Below are positions 1-11,970 of a stretch of 64,000 nt of DNA, piece after piece. Source of the stretch: JADKCZ01 sp963786945. Lineage in GTDB: Bacteria; Myxococcota; Myxococcia; Myxococcales; Anaeromyxobacteraceae. The stretch spans positions 620,001 through 684,000 of the forward strand of contig CAWBAO010000004.1 of the NCBI GenBank assembly GCA_963786945.1, read 5' to 3'. How positions within the stretch are numbered: the stretch's first letter is position 1; each line of letters opens with the position of its first letter. The position numbers and the translations under genes are program-made. A model generated the notes under the pieces. It worked only from the letters and a program-made list of their open reading frames with translations. It made no database searches and was not told where the DNA came from.

Positions 1-2
1 CT

Positions 3-656
3 GGCCGGCCCGCCCTCCTCCTCGTCGTCGCCGTCGCCTCCGGCTGCGTCGGGACCTCGCGATCGGTCCGCGAGGCGCTGGACCAGAGCGACCTCCAGGC
101 GCGGCTGGCGGCCCGGGGGCACGGGTGGCTGGGCCAGGGCCAGGCGCCCTTCGTGGTCGGCCGGGAGCGCTTCAACCCCGACTGCTCCGGCTTCGTCGAG
201 GCGGTCTACGCCGCCGAGGGGATCCCGCTGCGCCGGCTGGCGCAGCAGGCGGCGCCCGGGGAGACCTCGGGCGTGGCCGCGCTCTGGGCCGCGGCGGGGC
301 GCTACGGCACGCGGTGGCGTGGCGGCGACTGGCCGGCCCCCGGGGACCTGGTCTTCTTCGACGACACCTGGGACCGGAACCGCAACGGCGCCCTCGACGA
401 CCCGTTCACGCACCTCGGGCTGGTCGAGTGGGTCGGCGAGCAGGGCACCGTGACCTTCCTGCACCGGGCCGGGGCCGGCGTGGTCCGCGGCCACCTCACC
501 CTCGATCGCCCCACCGCCACGCGCGCCGTCGACGGGGGCGAGCTGAACGCGCCGCTGCGGGTCCGCGTGGCCCGGGACGACCGGGCCCCGGCGCTGGCGG
601 GCGAGCTGTTCGTGGGGTTCGGGCGCATCGACCCGGCGCGCGCGGCGCGCCGGTGA
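3..656 (+). CDS. NlpC/P60-like cell-wall hydrolase lipoprotein, 5' end missing
   Basis: The reading frame is open from the window edge, so the true start lies upstream. The visible N-terminus is a hydrophobic stretch ending in a lipobox (VASGC, Cys codon at 45-47), which predicts an outer-membrane or periplasmic lipoprotein. A DCSGF motif shortly after looks like the catalytic cysteine of NlpC/P60 peptidases, and THLGLV further on could supply the histidine; between them is a PGDLVFF stretch typical of the fold. These enzymes cut peptide stems of peptidoglycan. Substrate specificity cannot be read here. The gene ends 3 bases before the convergent M23 peptidase gene, so both neighbours are wall-related. 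Confidence 0.75.
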   Translation, partial: GRPALLLVVAVASGCVGTSRSVREALDQSDLQARLAARGHGWLGQGQAPFVVGRERFNPDCSGFVEAVYAAEGIPLRRLAQQAAPGETSGVAALWAAAGRYGTRWRGGDWPAPGDLVFFDDTWDRNRNGALDDPFTHLGLVEWVGEQGTVTFLHRAGAGVVRGHLTLDRPTATRAVDGGELNAPLRVRVARDDRAPALAGELFVGFGRIDPARAARR

Positions 657-659
657 GGC

Positions 660-1577
660 CTACTCGAGGATGAACTTGCGGGGGTTCTCGGGGATGCCGT
701 TGACCCGGACCTCGTAGTGCAGGTGCGGCCCGGTCGACTTCCCGGTGTTGCCGACGGCGCCGATCTTGTCGCCCCGCTTCACGTGGTCGCCCACCCGCAC
801 GAAGGTCTCGGAGAGGTGGCCGTAGCGGGTCTTCACGCCGTAGCCGTGGTCGATGACCAGCACCTTGCCGTAGCCGCCCTCGACGCCGTTGAAGACCACC
901 ACGCCGTCCGAGGGCGCGTCGACCGGCTGGCCGTGCGGCGTGGCGACGTCGAGCCCCTCGTGCATCTTCCGGTCGTCCGAGTACGGGTCGATCCGGGTGC
1001 CGAAGTCGGAGGTGACCCAGCCGTGGGTCGGCCAGATGGACGGGGTCGAGGCCAGCAGGGAGCGCTGGTCGTCGAAGTACTCCTGGAGCTGCCGCAGGCT
1101 CTGCTCCGAGCGGGCCGCGTCGACCTCGAGCGACCCGAGCCGCCCGGGGAGCGCCTTCAGGTTCTGCTCGGCGGCCGGGACCGGCCCGGCCGGGAGGGCC
1201 TGCGGCTCGGGCGTGCCGACCGGGCCGATGGCCAGGTTGCGCTCGGGATCCTGCAGCGTGGTGACGGCCGTCCGGAGCTTGGCGTCGAACCGCTCCACCC
1301 GGTCCAGGGTGGCGCTGATATGGGCCACCTTCTCCTGGACCAGGAGCACCTGGCTGCGGAGCTGGGCGTTCTCCTCGCGCAGCGTCGAGTTCTCCGAGGA
1401 GGCGGACAGCAGCGTGAGGTAGTGGATGCCGGTGACCAGGGCCAGGATGGCCAGCCCCAGCCCCCCCCAGCCGAGCTTCTGCAGCCAGGGCCGGGGGACC
1501 CGGAACTTGCGCACGGCCTGGCTGTGGTCGGAGACCACGATGACCGTGAAGATCTGGGACTTGGGCGCTTCGGCCAT
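660..1577 (-). CDS. M23 family (LytM-type) peptidase with membrane anchor and coiled coil
   Basis: A 305-residue protein. A short cytoplasmic N-terminus precedes one transmembrane helix at about residues 38-58, then a coiled-coil-prone stretch (about 60-105), a linker, and a C-terminal M23 domain. Zinc ligands are visible as H206 and D210 (HEGLD) and H285/H287 (HLH), so the domain should be an active glycyl-glycine-type endopeptidase. The architecture matches membrane-anchored cell-shape or division murein hydrolases and their activators. An AGGAG ribosome site lies about 10 bases before the ATG. It converges on the NlpC/P60 lipoprotein gene. Confidence 0.9.
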   Translation of the reverse strand: MAEAPKSQIFTVIVVSDHSQAVRKFRVPRPWLQKLGWGGLGLAILALVTGIHYLTLLSASSENSTLREENAQLRSQVLLVQEKVAHISATLDRVERFDAKLRTAVTTLQDPERNLAIGPVGTPEPQALPAGPVPAAEQNLKALPGRLGSLEVDAARSEQSLRQLQEYFDDQRSLLASTPSIWPTHGWVTSDFGTRIDPYSDDRKMHEGLDVATPHGQPVDAPSDGVVVFNGVEGGYGKVLVIDHGYGVKTRYGHLSETFVRVGDHVKRGDKIGAVGNTGKSTGPHLHYEVRVNGIPENPRKFILE

Positions 1578-1770
1578 GCTGCGGTGGGCTCCTGGTGCGG
1601 ACGTGGATCGGGCCGGAGCGGAGCTCCAGCCCTCCGAGGGGCAGGTCAGGAGGCAACGGGTAGCAGACCCCGCTTCGGGGTGTCAAGGAAGTGGAGGGCC
1701 GGGAGCCCCTGCCCGGGGGGCCCTGCGCCGCGCCCCGGGCGGCCCTGGCCGATATCACCCGCGACCGCTG

Positions 1771-1834
1771 CGCCGGGGATCAGCCGCCGGCGTCGCCTCC
1801 GGCGCCGGGGATCAGCCGGCGGCGTCGGCTGCGT
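1771..1834. repeat. Short imperfect tandem duplication, 32-base period
   Basis: A 15-base word (CGCCGGGGATCAGCC) occurs at 1771-1785 and again at 1803-1817, and the following bases are also similar. The second copy contains the stop codon of the PP2C gene, so the first copy looks like a duplication of that gene's 3' end into the intergenic space. The rest of 1578-1770 holds no recognisable gene. Confidence 0.6.
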
Positions 1835-2615
1835 CGGGACCACCCGGATGGACCAGCCGGATCATCGCCACGGTGATGTTGTCGTCGCCGCCGCGCCGGT
1901 TGGCGAGGTCGACCAGCCGCTCGACGGCCCCGTCGCCGTGCTCCTCCACCAGCGCCAGGATCTCCTGGTCGCCCACCAGGTTGGAGAGCCCGTCGCTGCA
2001 GGCGACGATGGCGTCTCCCGCCTCCAGCTCGAGCCCCAGCAGGTCCACGACCACGTCGCGCTCGAAGCCGACCGAGCGGGTGATGATGTTCTTGTAGCGG
2101 CTGGTGCGCGCGTCCTCCTCGGTGATGGCGCCGATGCGGAGCTGCTCGGCGACCAGCGAGTGGTCCTGGGTCACCTGGTAGATGTGGCCCGAGCGCAGCA
2201 GGTAGGCACGGCTGTCCCCGACGTGGGCCACGAAGGCCGAGCTCCCGTCGACCAGCACCGCGGTGACCGTGGTCCCCATCCCCGCCAGCTCGGGATCGAG
2301 CTGGGCGGCCTCGAAGATGGCGGCGCAGGCCTGCTCCACCGCGTAGCCCAGGACGTCCGGGAGCGGGTTGTCCTCGCCCTCGGCGCCCGAGCCGAACAGC
2401 TCCGGCTCCTCCTCGCGAGCCGCGAGGATGGCCTTGCGGATGGTGTCGACCGCCAGCCGCGAGGCCGTCCCGCCCCCGGCGTGGCCGCCCATCCCGTCGG
2501 CCACCACGAAGAGGCCGAGCGGCTCGTCGATGAGCAGCGAGTCCTGGTTCTGCTCGCGCCGCTGGCCGACATCGGTGAGGCCGCGCGCGGCGATCCGGAG
2601 GGGCGGTAAGGCCAT
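1812..2615 (-). CDS. PP2C-family serine/threonine protein phosphatase
   Basis: A 267-residue single-domain cytosolic phosphatase of the Stp1/PrpC type. The metal-binding signatures of the family are all present: the N-terminal RxxNQDS, ADGMGGH, GDSRAYL, SDGLSNL and the C-terminal DDNITV. The length equals that of stand-alone bacterial PP2Cs, with no extra regulatory domain. Such enzymes reverse Hanks-type Ser/Thr kinase phosphorylation, and myxobacteria carry many such kinases; no kinase gene is next to it here. The gene lies 72 bases downstream of recN in the same orientation. Confidence 0.93.
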   Translation of the reverse strand: MALPPLRIAARGLTDVGQRREQNQDSLLIDEPLGLFVVADGMGGHAGGGTASRLAVDTIRKAILAAREEEPELFGSGAEGEDNPLPDVLGYAVEQACAAIFEAAQLDPELAGMGTTVTAVLVDGSSAFVAHVGDSRAYLLRSGHIYQVTQDHSLVAEQLRIGAITEEDARTSRYKNIITRSVGFERDVVVDLLGLELEAGDAIVACSDGLSNLVGDQEILALVEEHGDGAVERLVDLANRRGGDDNITVAMIRLVHPGGPDAADAAG

Positions 2616-2687
2616 TCGCGTGCAGCGTACCCCTGCGATCGCGCGAGGGTCAACGCGCGATCCGCGCCGCGCCCGGGCCGCCTTTGC

Positions 2688-4500
2688 TCAGGGTGACATG
2701 CCGAGCGAGCGCGCCGCGGCCCGCCCCGGCGCCGCTCGCCGGCCCCGCTCCGGACTCGCCCCGCCCCCGGCGCCAGCCCTCGCGGCCGCGATCAGCGCCC
2801 CGGCGTGCTCCAGCGCCGCCGCCGTCACCGTGGCCCCGGCCATCATCCGCGCCACCTCCTGGCGCCGCTCGTCCAGCCCCTCGAGCGGGGTCACCTCCGA
2901 GGTGGTGCGCCCTCCCGCCACCCGCTTGGTGACCCGGTGGTGGCGATCGGCGAAGGCGGCGATCTGCGGCAGGTGGGTGATGCAGATGACCTGGCGGCCC
3001 CCCGCCACCTCGGACAGGACCCGCCCCATGGCCTCGGCCACGGCGCCGCCCACGCCCGAGTCGACCTCGTCGAAGACGTAGGTGAGGACCGGGTCGCGCC
3101 GCGCCAGGGTCCGCTTCACGGCCAGCAGGAGCCGGGACAGCTCGCCGCCCGAGGCGATGCGGGCCAGCGGCCGCGGCGCCTCGCCGGGGTTGGGGGCGAG
3201 CAGGTAGAGCGCCTGCTCCGCGCCGTCGGGCCCGAGCACCGCCCCGCCGGCCGGCACGCCGCCCTCCGGCGGCGAGAAGGCCACCTCGAGCCGGCACCGC
3301 GCCATGGCCAGGCCGGAGAGCTCGGCCTCGACCCCGGCGCAGAAGGCCCTGGCCGCCTTCAGCCGGGCCCGCGTGACCAGGCCGGCCAGGGTGGCGGCCT
3401 CGGCCCCGGCCGCGTCGATCTCCGGCGCCAGCGCCGCCAGCCGCTCGCCGCCGCCGGCCAGCGCCGCCAGCTCGGCCGCCATCTCCGCGCGGCGCGCCAC
3501 CGCCGCCTCGAGCGTGCCGCCGTGCTTCCGGCAGAGCGCCTTCAAGGCCTCGAGCCGGTCCTCGACGACCTGCAGCCGCTCCCCGTCGCCGCCCACCGCC
3601 TCGGCGTACCGGCCCAGCTCGCGCCCCGCCTCGGTCGAGCTCGATGGCGGCGGAGCGGAGCAGCTGCAGCGGCGCCGCGAGCCGCGGGTCGAGGGCCGCG
3701 GCGTCGGCGAGCGCCCGGACCGCCTGCCCCACCTGCTCGCTGGCGCTGCCGTCCTCGCCGTAGACCAGCCCCTCGGCCGAGCCGGCCGCCTCGCGCAGCT
3801 TCTCGGCGCTGGCCAGCACCCGCCGCTCGGCGTCGAGCGCGGCGTCCTCGCCGGGCTTCGGGTCCACCGCGTCCAGCTCCTTCAGCTGGAAGGCGAGGTA
3901 GTCGGCCCGGCGCTCCCGCTCCGCCGCGTCGCGCTGCAGGCCGTCCCGCTCCCGGCACAGGGCCGAGAGCCGGCCGAAGGCCTCGCGGTACCGGGTGAGC
4001 AGCGGCGGCGCACCGCCGGTCGCCGCGTCGAGCCCGGCGAAGGCGTCGAGGAGCGAGAGGTGGGTCGCCTCGTCCAGCAGCGAGACGTGCTCGTGCTGGC
4101 CGGAGACGTCCACCACCCCGCGCAGCGCCTCGGCCAGCACCGAGGCGGTGACCAGCACGCCGTTGACGTAGGCCCGGCCGCGCCCGCCCCGCTGCGCCAC
4201 CCGCCGGACCAGCAGCTCGGCCGGCTCGCCCGGCGGCGGGGCCGCCACGCCCACGCCACCCAGCCGGGAGAAGACCGGGTGGTCGTAGGGGAGCTCGAAG
4301 AGCGCCTCCACCACCGCCTCGTCGGCGCCGTCGCGCAGCACCTCGGCGCTCATGCGGCCGCCCAGCACCAGGTGGAGGGCGTTCACCAGGATCGACTTGC
4401 CGGCGCCGGTCTCGCCGGTGAGGACGTTCAGCCCGTGGCCGAACCGGACCTCCACCGCGTCGACGATCGCGAAGCCGGAGATTCGCAGGGTGGTGAGCAT
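2688..4500 (-). CDS. recN: DNA repair protein RecN, with one frameshift
   Basis: SMC-like ATPase that acts in double-strand-break repair. The N-terminal part (from the ATG at 4500) has the Walker A GETGAGKS and the QHEH region. The C-terminal part has the ABC signature SGGELSR, Walker B VFDEVDSGVGG and the CITHLPQIAAFAD box. The two halves are in different frames: the change is near 3633-3634, where removing one G from the plus-strand GG restores a continuous protein of about 603 codons with no lost residues. Because everything else is conserved, a sequencing error or very recent mutation is likely. As written, the N-terminal product runs into a long unrelated tail. Confidence 0.9.
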
Positions 4501-4540
4501 GGGCGGAGCATGGCACCGACCCCTGACACTGCGCAAGCTT

Positions 4541-5807
4541 TCAGTGGTGGGGGCGTTCAGGCCCGCCGCGGTCGCCGCCCGGTGCCGTGCCACTGCTTCC
4601 ACGGCGTTCATACCGCTCCATGTGCCGCCCACCGAAGGCCTGCCGGGCCGCGACCCGGTTGTGGCGAGCGCAGACCAGGCGGAGGTTGGCTGGCGTGCTG
4701 TCGCCTCCACGTGCCCAGGGCACGACGTGGTCGAGCTCCAGCCGGTGGGTCGAGCCGCAGCGCCTGCCCCGTCGAGCGGCCAGGTGCAGCGGCCACCATC
4801 GCGCTCCCAGACGGCGCGGCGGACGGCGGCGGGGATGGCTTCGCGGGGGCCGGTGCGGCGGTGGACGGGCGCCATCGGGTCGTCCGGCGAGCTCGTGGTC
4901 ACGATCGGGGCTCGGGGGCAGCGCGACGGCTCGGGGCTTCTTCACCTGCCCCCGAGCCCTGGCCTGCTTCTCGAGAAGGTGGTCCAGCGCCGCCTCCAGC
5001 ACCTGCTCGGTGCTGGCGCCGGGGATGGCGTGGGAGAGGCCATCGCGGGCCGTGTCCAGCTTCTTCAGGAAGTGGCTGGAGACCGTGACGTGGAGCCGGC
5101 GGAGGTCTGACGGTGAGCGGCTCGACGTCATCGCGCGGCGCCGCGACCCGGGCGGGGTGGGTCAATGCGAGTTCGTGCGCACGAACCGCCTCAGCGTCAG
5201 CCGTTGCCGCGAGCGTGACCACCATCGCCGCGGTCCTGGCCTCGGAGATGTGCACCGGCTCGCCGTCAGGTGAGACGTTCACGGTCTCCGGGCGGCGCTC
5301 AGCCAGCGAGGCGAGCCGAGTCACCTGGTCGCGTACCGGCAAGTTCTCGCGCGGAGCGATGGCCGCGGAGACCTCCCGGGCCTCACGCGCGGAGCAACCG
5401 AAGAAGCGGGGAAGCACGGCGTCGAAGTTGTCGGCCGTGGCCACCGGGCCAGCTCCGCGACGCTCGAGAGGCAGAGCCGCCCGTCCCGCAGAGGGACCAG
5501 CGCGCCTGGGAACGACTGGATGAGCCGGGCCGCCGCGAACCGGACAGTACGCCGCGCCCTTCGAGAGGCCCAGCTCGACGTGGAGGAAGGCGAAGAGGCT
5601 GGCGTGCCCGAGCGGTTCCCATCCGCGGCGCTGGTCGAAGTCGGCCAGGGCGACGAGGAAGTCGGCCATGGCGGCCTGCTCCTTGCGGAGGAGGAGCTTG
5701 AGGGCGTCGCGGAGCTGGCGTGCTTCCAGGAGTTCGAGGGAGGGGGAGGCCGCTCCGTGGGTCGAGGCCGCGGCCGAGGACGGGGTCGGTTGCGCGTGGT
5801 TGAGCAT
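4541..5807 (-). pseudogene. HNH endonuclease-domain protein, multiply frameshifted
   Basis: Fragments of one protein can be read in order across all three minus frames. The N-terminus (from ATG 5807) has a helical region ending in FLHVELGLSKGAAY. A frame change near 5540 leads to SFPGALVPLRDGRLCL, and the frame returns near 5450 for DNFDAVLPRFFG. Another change near 5110 leads to LRRLHVTVSSHFL, and a further change is needed to join AVRRAVWERDGGRC to the HNH core LELDHVVPWARGG and LVCARHN. At least four lesions in 1.3 kb make it non-functional. The family (DUF222-like N-terminus plus HNH) is common in myxobacteria and often multicopy. A 34-base dispersed repeat lies inside it. Confidence 0.8.
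5154..5187 (+). repeat. Dispersed 34-base element with perfect palindrome, copy 1
   Basis: The block contains the perfect 16-base palindrome GTTCGTGCGCACGAAC at 5171-5186, preceded by GGGGTGGGTCAAT. A second copy with a single mismatch lies in opposite orientation at 49045-49078. This copy sits within the HNH pseudogene. Confidence 0.7.
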
Positions 5808-5949
5808 TCACGCAGCGTCTCATGCGGGTCTGACATCCCCAGGGTCGCGGACGCACCTGGAACCCAAGAGGGACGGGGATTTCGTGAGATCTGGCCGCGC
5901 CTCTCGATCGGTGGGCGGCAGCAGCCGCGAGCCAGGCAGCGGCGACGCC

Positions 5950-6789
5950 CTACCGCTCCCCCCACCGCAGCTTGGCCCGCAGGATCCCGAAGAAGTCGAG
6001 CCGCGCGTTGTGGACCAGCAGCACCCGGTTGTACGACTGCTTCACCTGCACCCGGTCGCCGCGCACCAGGGCCGGCCCCTTCTTGCCGTCCAGGGTGAGG
6101 AAGACCTCGGCGTCGTTCATGATCACGATGTCGAGGGTCTCGTCGTCCGGGACCACCAGCGGCCGCTGGGTGAGCGTGTGCGGGCAGATGGGGGCCAGCA
6201 CCACGCCGCGCATGGTGGGGAAGAGGATGGGCCCCATGGCGGCCAGGGCGTAGGCGGTGGACCCGGTGGGGGTGGCCACGATGACGCCGTCGGCCTTGAG
6301 CGTGGAGACGTACTGGCGCGAGCAGCGCACGTCGAGCTCGACCATGCGGCTGAACGGGCTCTTGGAGATCACCACGTCGTTCAGCACCTCGGTGTCGAGC
6401 GCCCGCTCCGCCGAGCCGCCCCGGTGCAGGTGCACGCGCAGCTTCATGCGCGGCGAGACCGTGGCCTCCCCGGCCAGCACCGTCTCCAGCATCGGGTAGG
6501 TCTCGGCCAGCGGCGTCTCGGTCATGAAGCCGAGGCTGCCCATGTTGACGCCGAGGATGGGCGCGGCCCGGCCGTCCAGCAGCGCGGCGGCGTGGATCAG
6601 CGTGCCGTCACCGCCCAGCACCACCACCAGGTCGGCGTCCCGTCCGATGGCCGCCTCGTCGGTGAGCACCTCCACCCCCTTGCCGCGGAGGAAGTGCGCC
6701 ACGGCCTGGGCCGTCTCCGCCGCCTCGGCCGAGGAGACCTTGGGGACGATGCCGACGCGCCGGGGGATGGGACACGGGTGTCCTGCCAT
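5950..6789 (-). CDS. nadK: NAD kinase
   Basis: Phosphorylates NAD to NADP in the cytosol using ATP or polyphosphate. At 279 residues the protein has the expected length. It shows the GGDGT nucleotide motif after VVVLG, the NDVVI strand, and the glycine-rich TPTGSTAY segment that defines the family. The ATG at 6789 is chosen because it follows directly from the 22-base gap to the divergent rarA gene; a start a few residues further in is possible. The C-terminus is canonical, ending in a basic stretch. Confidence 0.95.
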   Translation of the reverse strand: MAGHPCPIPRRVGIVPKVSSAEAAETAQAVAHFLRGKGVEVLTDEAAIGRDADLVVVLGGDGTLIHAAALLDGRAAPILGVNMGSLGFMTETPLAETYPMLETVLAGEATVSPRMKLRVHLHRGGSAERALDTEVLNDVVISKSPFSRMVELDVRCSRQYVSTLKADGVIVATPTGSTAYALAAMGPILFPTMRGVVLAPICPHTLTQRPLVVPDDETLDIVIMNDAEVFLTLDGKKGPALVRGDRVQVKQSYNRVLLVHNARLDFFGILRAKLRWGER

Positions 6790-6794
6790 CGGCC

Positions 6795-6801
6795 TATGAT
6801 A
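6795..6801. promoter_or_regulatory. Possible overlapping -10 boxes for nadK and rarA
   Basis: The only space between these divergent genes is 22 bases. It contains TATGAT on the plus strand (6795-6800) and TATCAT on the minus strand (6796-6801), both good -10 matches. No clear -35 box is seen for either, and the implied leaders would be only a few bases, so this is tentative. Confidence 0.3.
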
Positions 6802-6811
6802 TCCGAACCCG

Positions 6812-8121
<1,310 letters not shown>

Positions 8122-8125
<4 letters not shown>

Positions 8126-8763
8126 TCGTCTATCTCCACGGCTTCGCCTCCGGCCCCTCGTCGCGCAAGGCCCGCGCCCTCCTCGACGCCTTCACCGCGC
8201 AGGGCGTGCGCCTCGAGGTCCCCGACCTCACCCCCGGCCCGGACGGCTTCGAGCGCTCCACGCCGCGCTCCATGCTCGGCGTGGCGCAGCGGCTCCTCGG
8301 CGCCGACCCCGGCCCGCACGCCCTGATCGGCTCCTCGCTGGGCGGCTACCTCTCCGCCCTGCAGGCCTCGCGCGACCCGCGCATCGCGCGCCTCGTGCTG
8401 CTGGCCCCCGCCTTCCGGCTCTTCGAGCGCTGGGAGGCCCGCCTCACCGCGGCGCAGCTCGCCGACTGGCGCGAGCGCGGCCTCGAGGTCGACCACTACG
8501 TCACCGCCAGCAGGCGGCGCCTCGGCTGGGCCTTCCACCAGGAGGCCGCCGGCCTGCCCGCCTTCCCGGAGGTGCGGATCCCGGCCCTGGTGATCGCGGG
8601 GTCGCGCGACGAGTCGATCCCGCTGGCCGACATCGAGGCCTGGGTGGCGCGGACGCCGACGGCCCGGCTGGTGGTGGTCGACGACGGCCACGAGCTGGCC
8701 GGCTCGCTGGACCTGATCGCGCGCCAGGCCCTCGACTTCCTCCGCCCGCTCCACGGGAGGTGA
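8122..8763 (+). CDS. YqiA/YcfP-like alpha/beta-fold esterase
   Basis: A 213-residue protein starting at a GTG that overlaps the rarA stop (GTGA). It opens with the YLHGFASGP oxyanion region typical of the YqiA family. The nucleophile elbow is GSSLGGY, the acid residue is probably in GSRDESIP, and the histidine in DDGHEL, so the catalytic triad is complete. E. coli YqiA hydrolyses palmitoyl-CoA and p-nitrophenyl esters; the natural substrate is unclear. It converges on the sigma-54 regulator gene, with 40 bases between them. Confidence 0.85.
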
Positions 8764-8803
8764 GGGTCCACGGGGGCGGGGCGCCGCCGGCCCGCCCGGG
8801 CGG

Positions 8804-10273
<1,470 letters not shown>

Positions 10274-10285
10274 GGCGTCTCCCCC

Positions 10286-11839
10286 CTACGTCGCCGGCGG
10301 TGCGGCCGGCAGCTCCAGCACGAACGTGGCCCCCTGCCCCGGAGCGCTCTCGAGGCGGATGCTGCCACCGTGCTCCTCGGCGATCTGGTAGCAGATGGCC
10401 AGGCCCAGCCCGGTCCCCTGCCCCTCCGGCTTGGTGGTGAAGAAGGGCTCGAAGGCCCGGCGGGCCACCTCGGGCCTCATGCCCGGGCCGCTGTCGGCCA
10501 CCTGCAGGCTCACCCGCCCGGGGCCGGCGGCGCCGGTGCCCACCACGATCCGCCCCGCGCCGCCCATGGCCTGGATGGCGTTGACCACCAGGTTCACCAC
10601 CACCTGCTGGACCTGGTTGGCGTTGGCGACGGCCAGCGCCGGCCGGTACTCGCGGACCAGCACGATGCGCCCCGACTTGAGCTGGGACTGGAGCAGGAAG
10701 AGCGCGTCGTCGGCCACCCGGGCCAGGTCCACCGGCCCCTTCTCCTCGCTGGGGCGGCGGGAGAAGGTGAGCAGGGACTCGACGATCCGCTTGGCGCGGA
10801 CCGCGGCGTCGGTGATGAGCCGCAGGTTCTCCTGGTCGTCGGGCGACCGATCGGCGTCCCGGCTCATGAGCTGCGCGAAGGCGAGGATGCCGCCCAGGGG
10901 GTTGTTGATCTCGTGCGCCACGCCGCCGGCCAGCTGGCCCACCGCCGCCATCTTCTCGGCGTGGAAGAGGCGCCGCGACACCTCGCGCTCGGCGGTGACG
11001 TCCTTGAAGACCAGCACCTGCGAGGCGCCCTCCTCGAAGGGGAAGGAGCGCACCACCCAGGTCCGCTCGCCGAAGGCGATCTCGCGCTCGGCCGCGCCGC
11101 CGGGGGGCGGCGGGGCGCGGTTGGGACAGGGCAGCTGCCCCCAGGCGTGCTCGGCGCAGGGCAGCCCGGCCAGGTGGGCCACCGGGACGCCGGCGGCCCG
11201 GGCGAAGGCCGAGTTGGCCCGCACCACCTCGCAGCCGCCGGCGCGGACGATGGCCATGGGGTCGCCGATGGCGTCGAAGCTGGCCCGCCACTCCTGGGCG
11301 GCCCGCACCAGCGCCGCCGAGCGCTGCGCCAGCTTGCCGTCGAGATCGCGGTTGAGCCGCTCCAGCTCGTCGTTGCGCAGCGAGAGCAGCGCCTCCAGCC
11401 GGGCGTTCTGCTCGACCATCCAGTACTGGTCGATGGCGCTCTGGATGGTGATGAGCAGGTGGGCGTCGTCCCAGGGCTTCCAGATGAAGCGGAAGATCTC
11501 CGACTGGTTGACGGCCTCCTCGATGGCCTGCGAGTCGGCCTGCCCGGTGAGCAGCACGCGCTGGATGCGCGGCCACCGCTCCTTGACCGCGGAGAGGAAC
11601 TCCACGCCGCTCATGCTCGGCATCCGGTAGTCGGAGACCACCACCTGGATCGGCTCCTGCTCGAGCAGCTGCAGCCCGGTGAGGGCGTCCGGCGCGTCGA
11701 CCACCTGGCAGCGGGCCCGGCGCAGGACCCGGCGCAGCGCCCGGCGCACGTGCTCGTCGTCGTCGACGATGAGGACCGTCGACGGGCTGGCCGCCTCCGG
11801 CCCGGGCCTCCCCTCCGGCGTCGTGCTCGCCTGGTGCAC
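10286..11839 (-). CDS. Hybrid sensor histidine kinase: receiver, PAS, HisKA, HATPase
   Basis: A 517-residue soluble kinase without membrane segments. Residues about 22-140 are a receiver domain with D70 (VVSDYRMP). A helical linker of about 30 residues follows, then a PAS-like region (about 180-285, including a CxxH..CPN stretch that might bind a ligand or metal). The HisKA domain carries H309 (GGVAHEINNP), and the HATPase has an N box (NLVVNAIQAM) and G boxes (DSGPGM, GTGLGL). The N-terminal receiver suggests input from another kinase. It is cotranscribed with the NtrC-type regulator. Confidence 0.92.
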   Translation of the reverse strand: MHQASTTPEGRPGPEAASPSTVLIVDDDEHVRRALRRVLRRARCQVVDAPDALTGLQLLEQEPIQVVVSDYRMPSMSGVEFLSAVKERWPRIQRVLLTGQADSQAIEEAVNQSEIFRFIWKPWDDAHLLITIQSAIDQYWMVEQNARLEALLSLRNDELERLNRDLDGKLAQRSAALVRAAQEWRASFDAIGDPMAIVRAGGCEVVRANSAFARAAGVPVAHLAGLPCAEHAWGQLPCPNRAPPPPGGAAEREIAFGERTWVVRSFPFEEGASQVLVFKDVTAEREVSRRLFHAEKMAAVGQLAGGVAHEINNPLGGILAFAQLMSRDADRSPDDQENLRLITDAAVRAKRIVESLLTFSRRPSEEKGPVDLARVADDALFLLQSQLKSGRIVLVREYRPALAVANANQVQQVVVNLVVNAIQAMGGAGRIVVGTGAAGPGRVSLQVADSGPGMRPEVARRAFEPFFTTKPEGQGTGLGLAICYQIAEEHGGSIRLESAPGQGATFVLELPAAPPAT

Positions 11840-11970
11840 CGATGGCTCCCGTCGTGCCCGGGCCGCTCCAGCGACCGGGCGCGTCTGTGGCCCTGCGATC
11901 CAGGGGGTTGATGCCTCGGCGACCCGGGGTCAGCGGCCCCCGGGGTCATGATACACCCCGGGAGTCCCGG

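Noticed and set aside
717..2609. Long plus-strand frame across the M23 and PP2C genes
   Set aside because: Low-complexity antisense shadow; both minus-strand genes have complete catalytic motifs.
3600..3660. Programmed frameshift in recN
   Set aside because: No slippery heptamer or stimulatory structure is evident, RecN is not known to use frameshifting, and removal of one G restores a normal protein.
5113..5523. Plus-strand gene within the HNH region
   Set aside because: Serine/arginine-rich antisense frame; the minus strand carries recognisable HNH-family pieces.
8764..8803. Rho-independent terminator between the esterase and regulator genes
   Set aside because: GC-rich inverted sequence is present but no T run follows on either strand.
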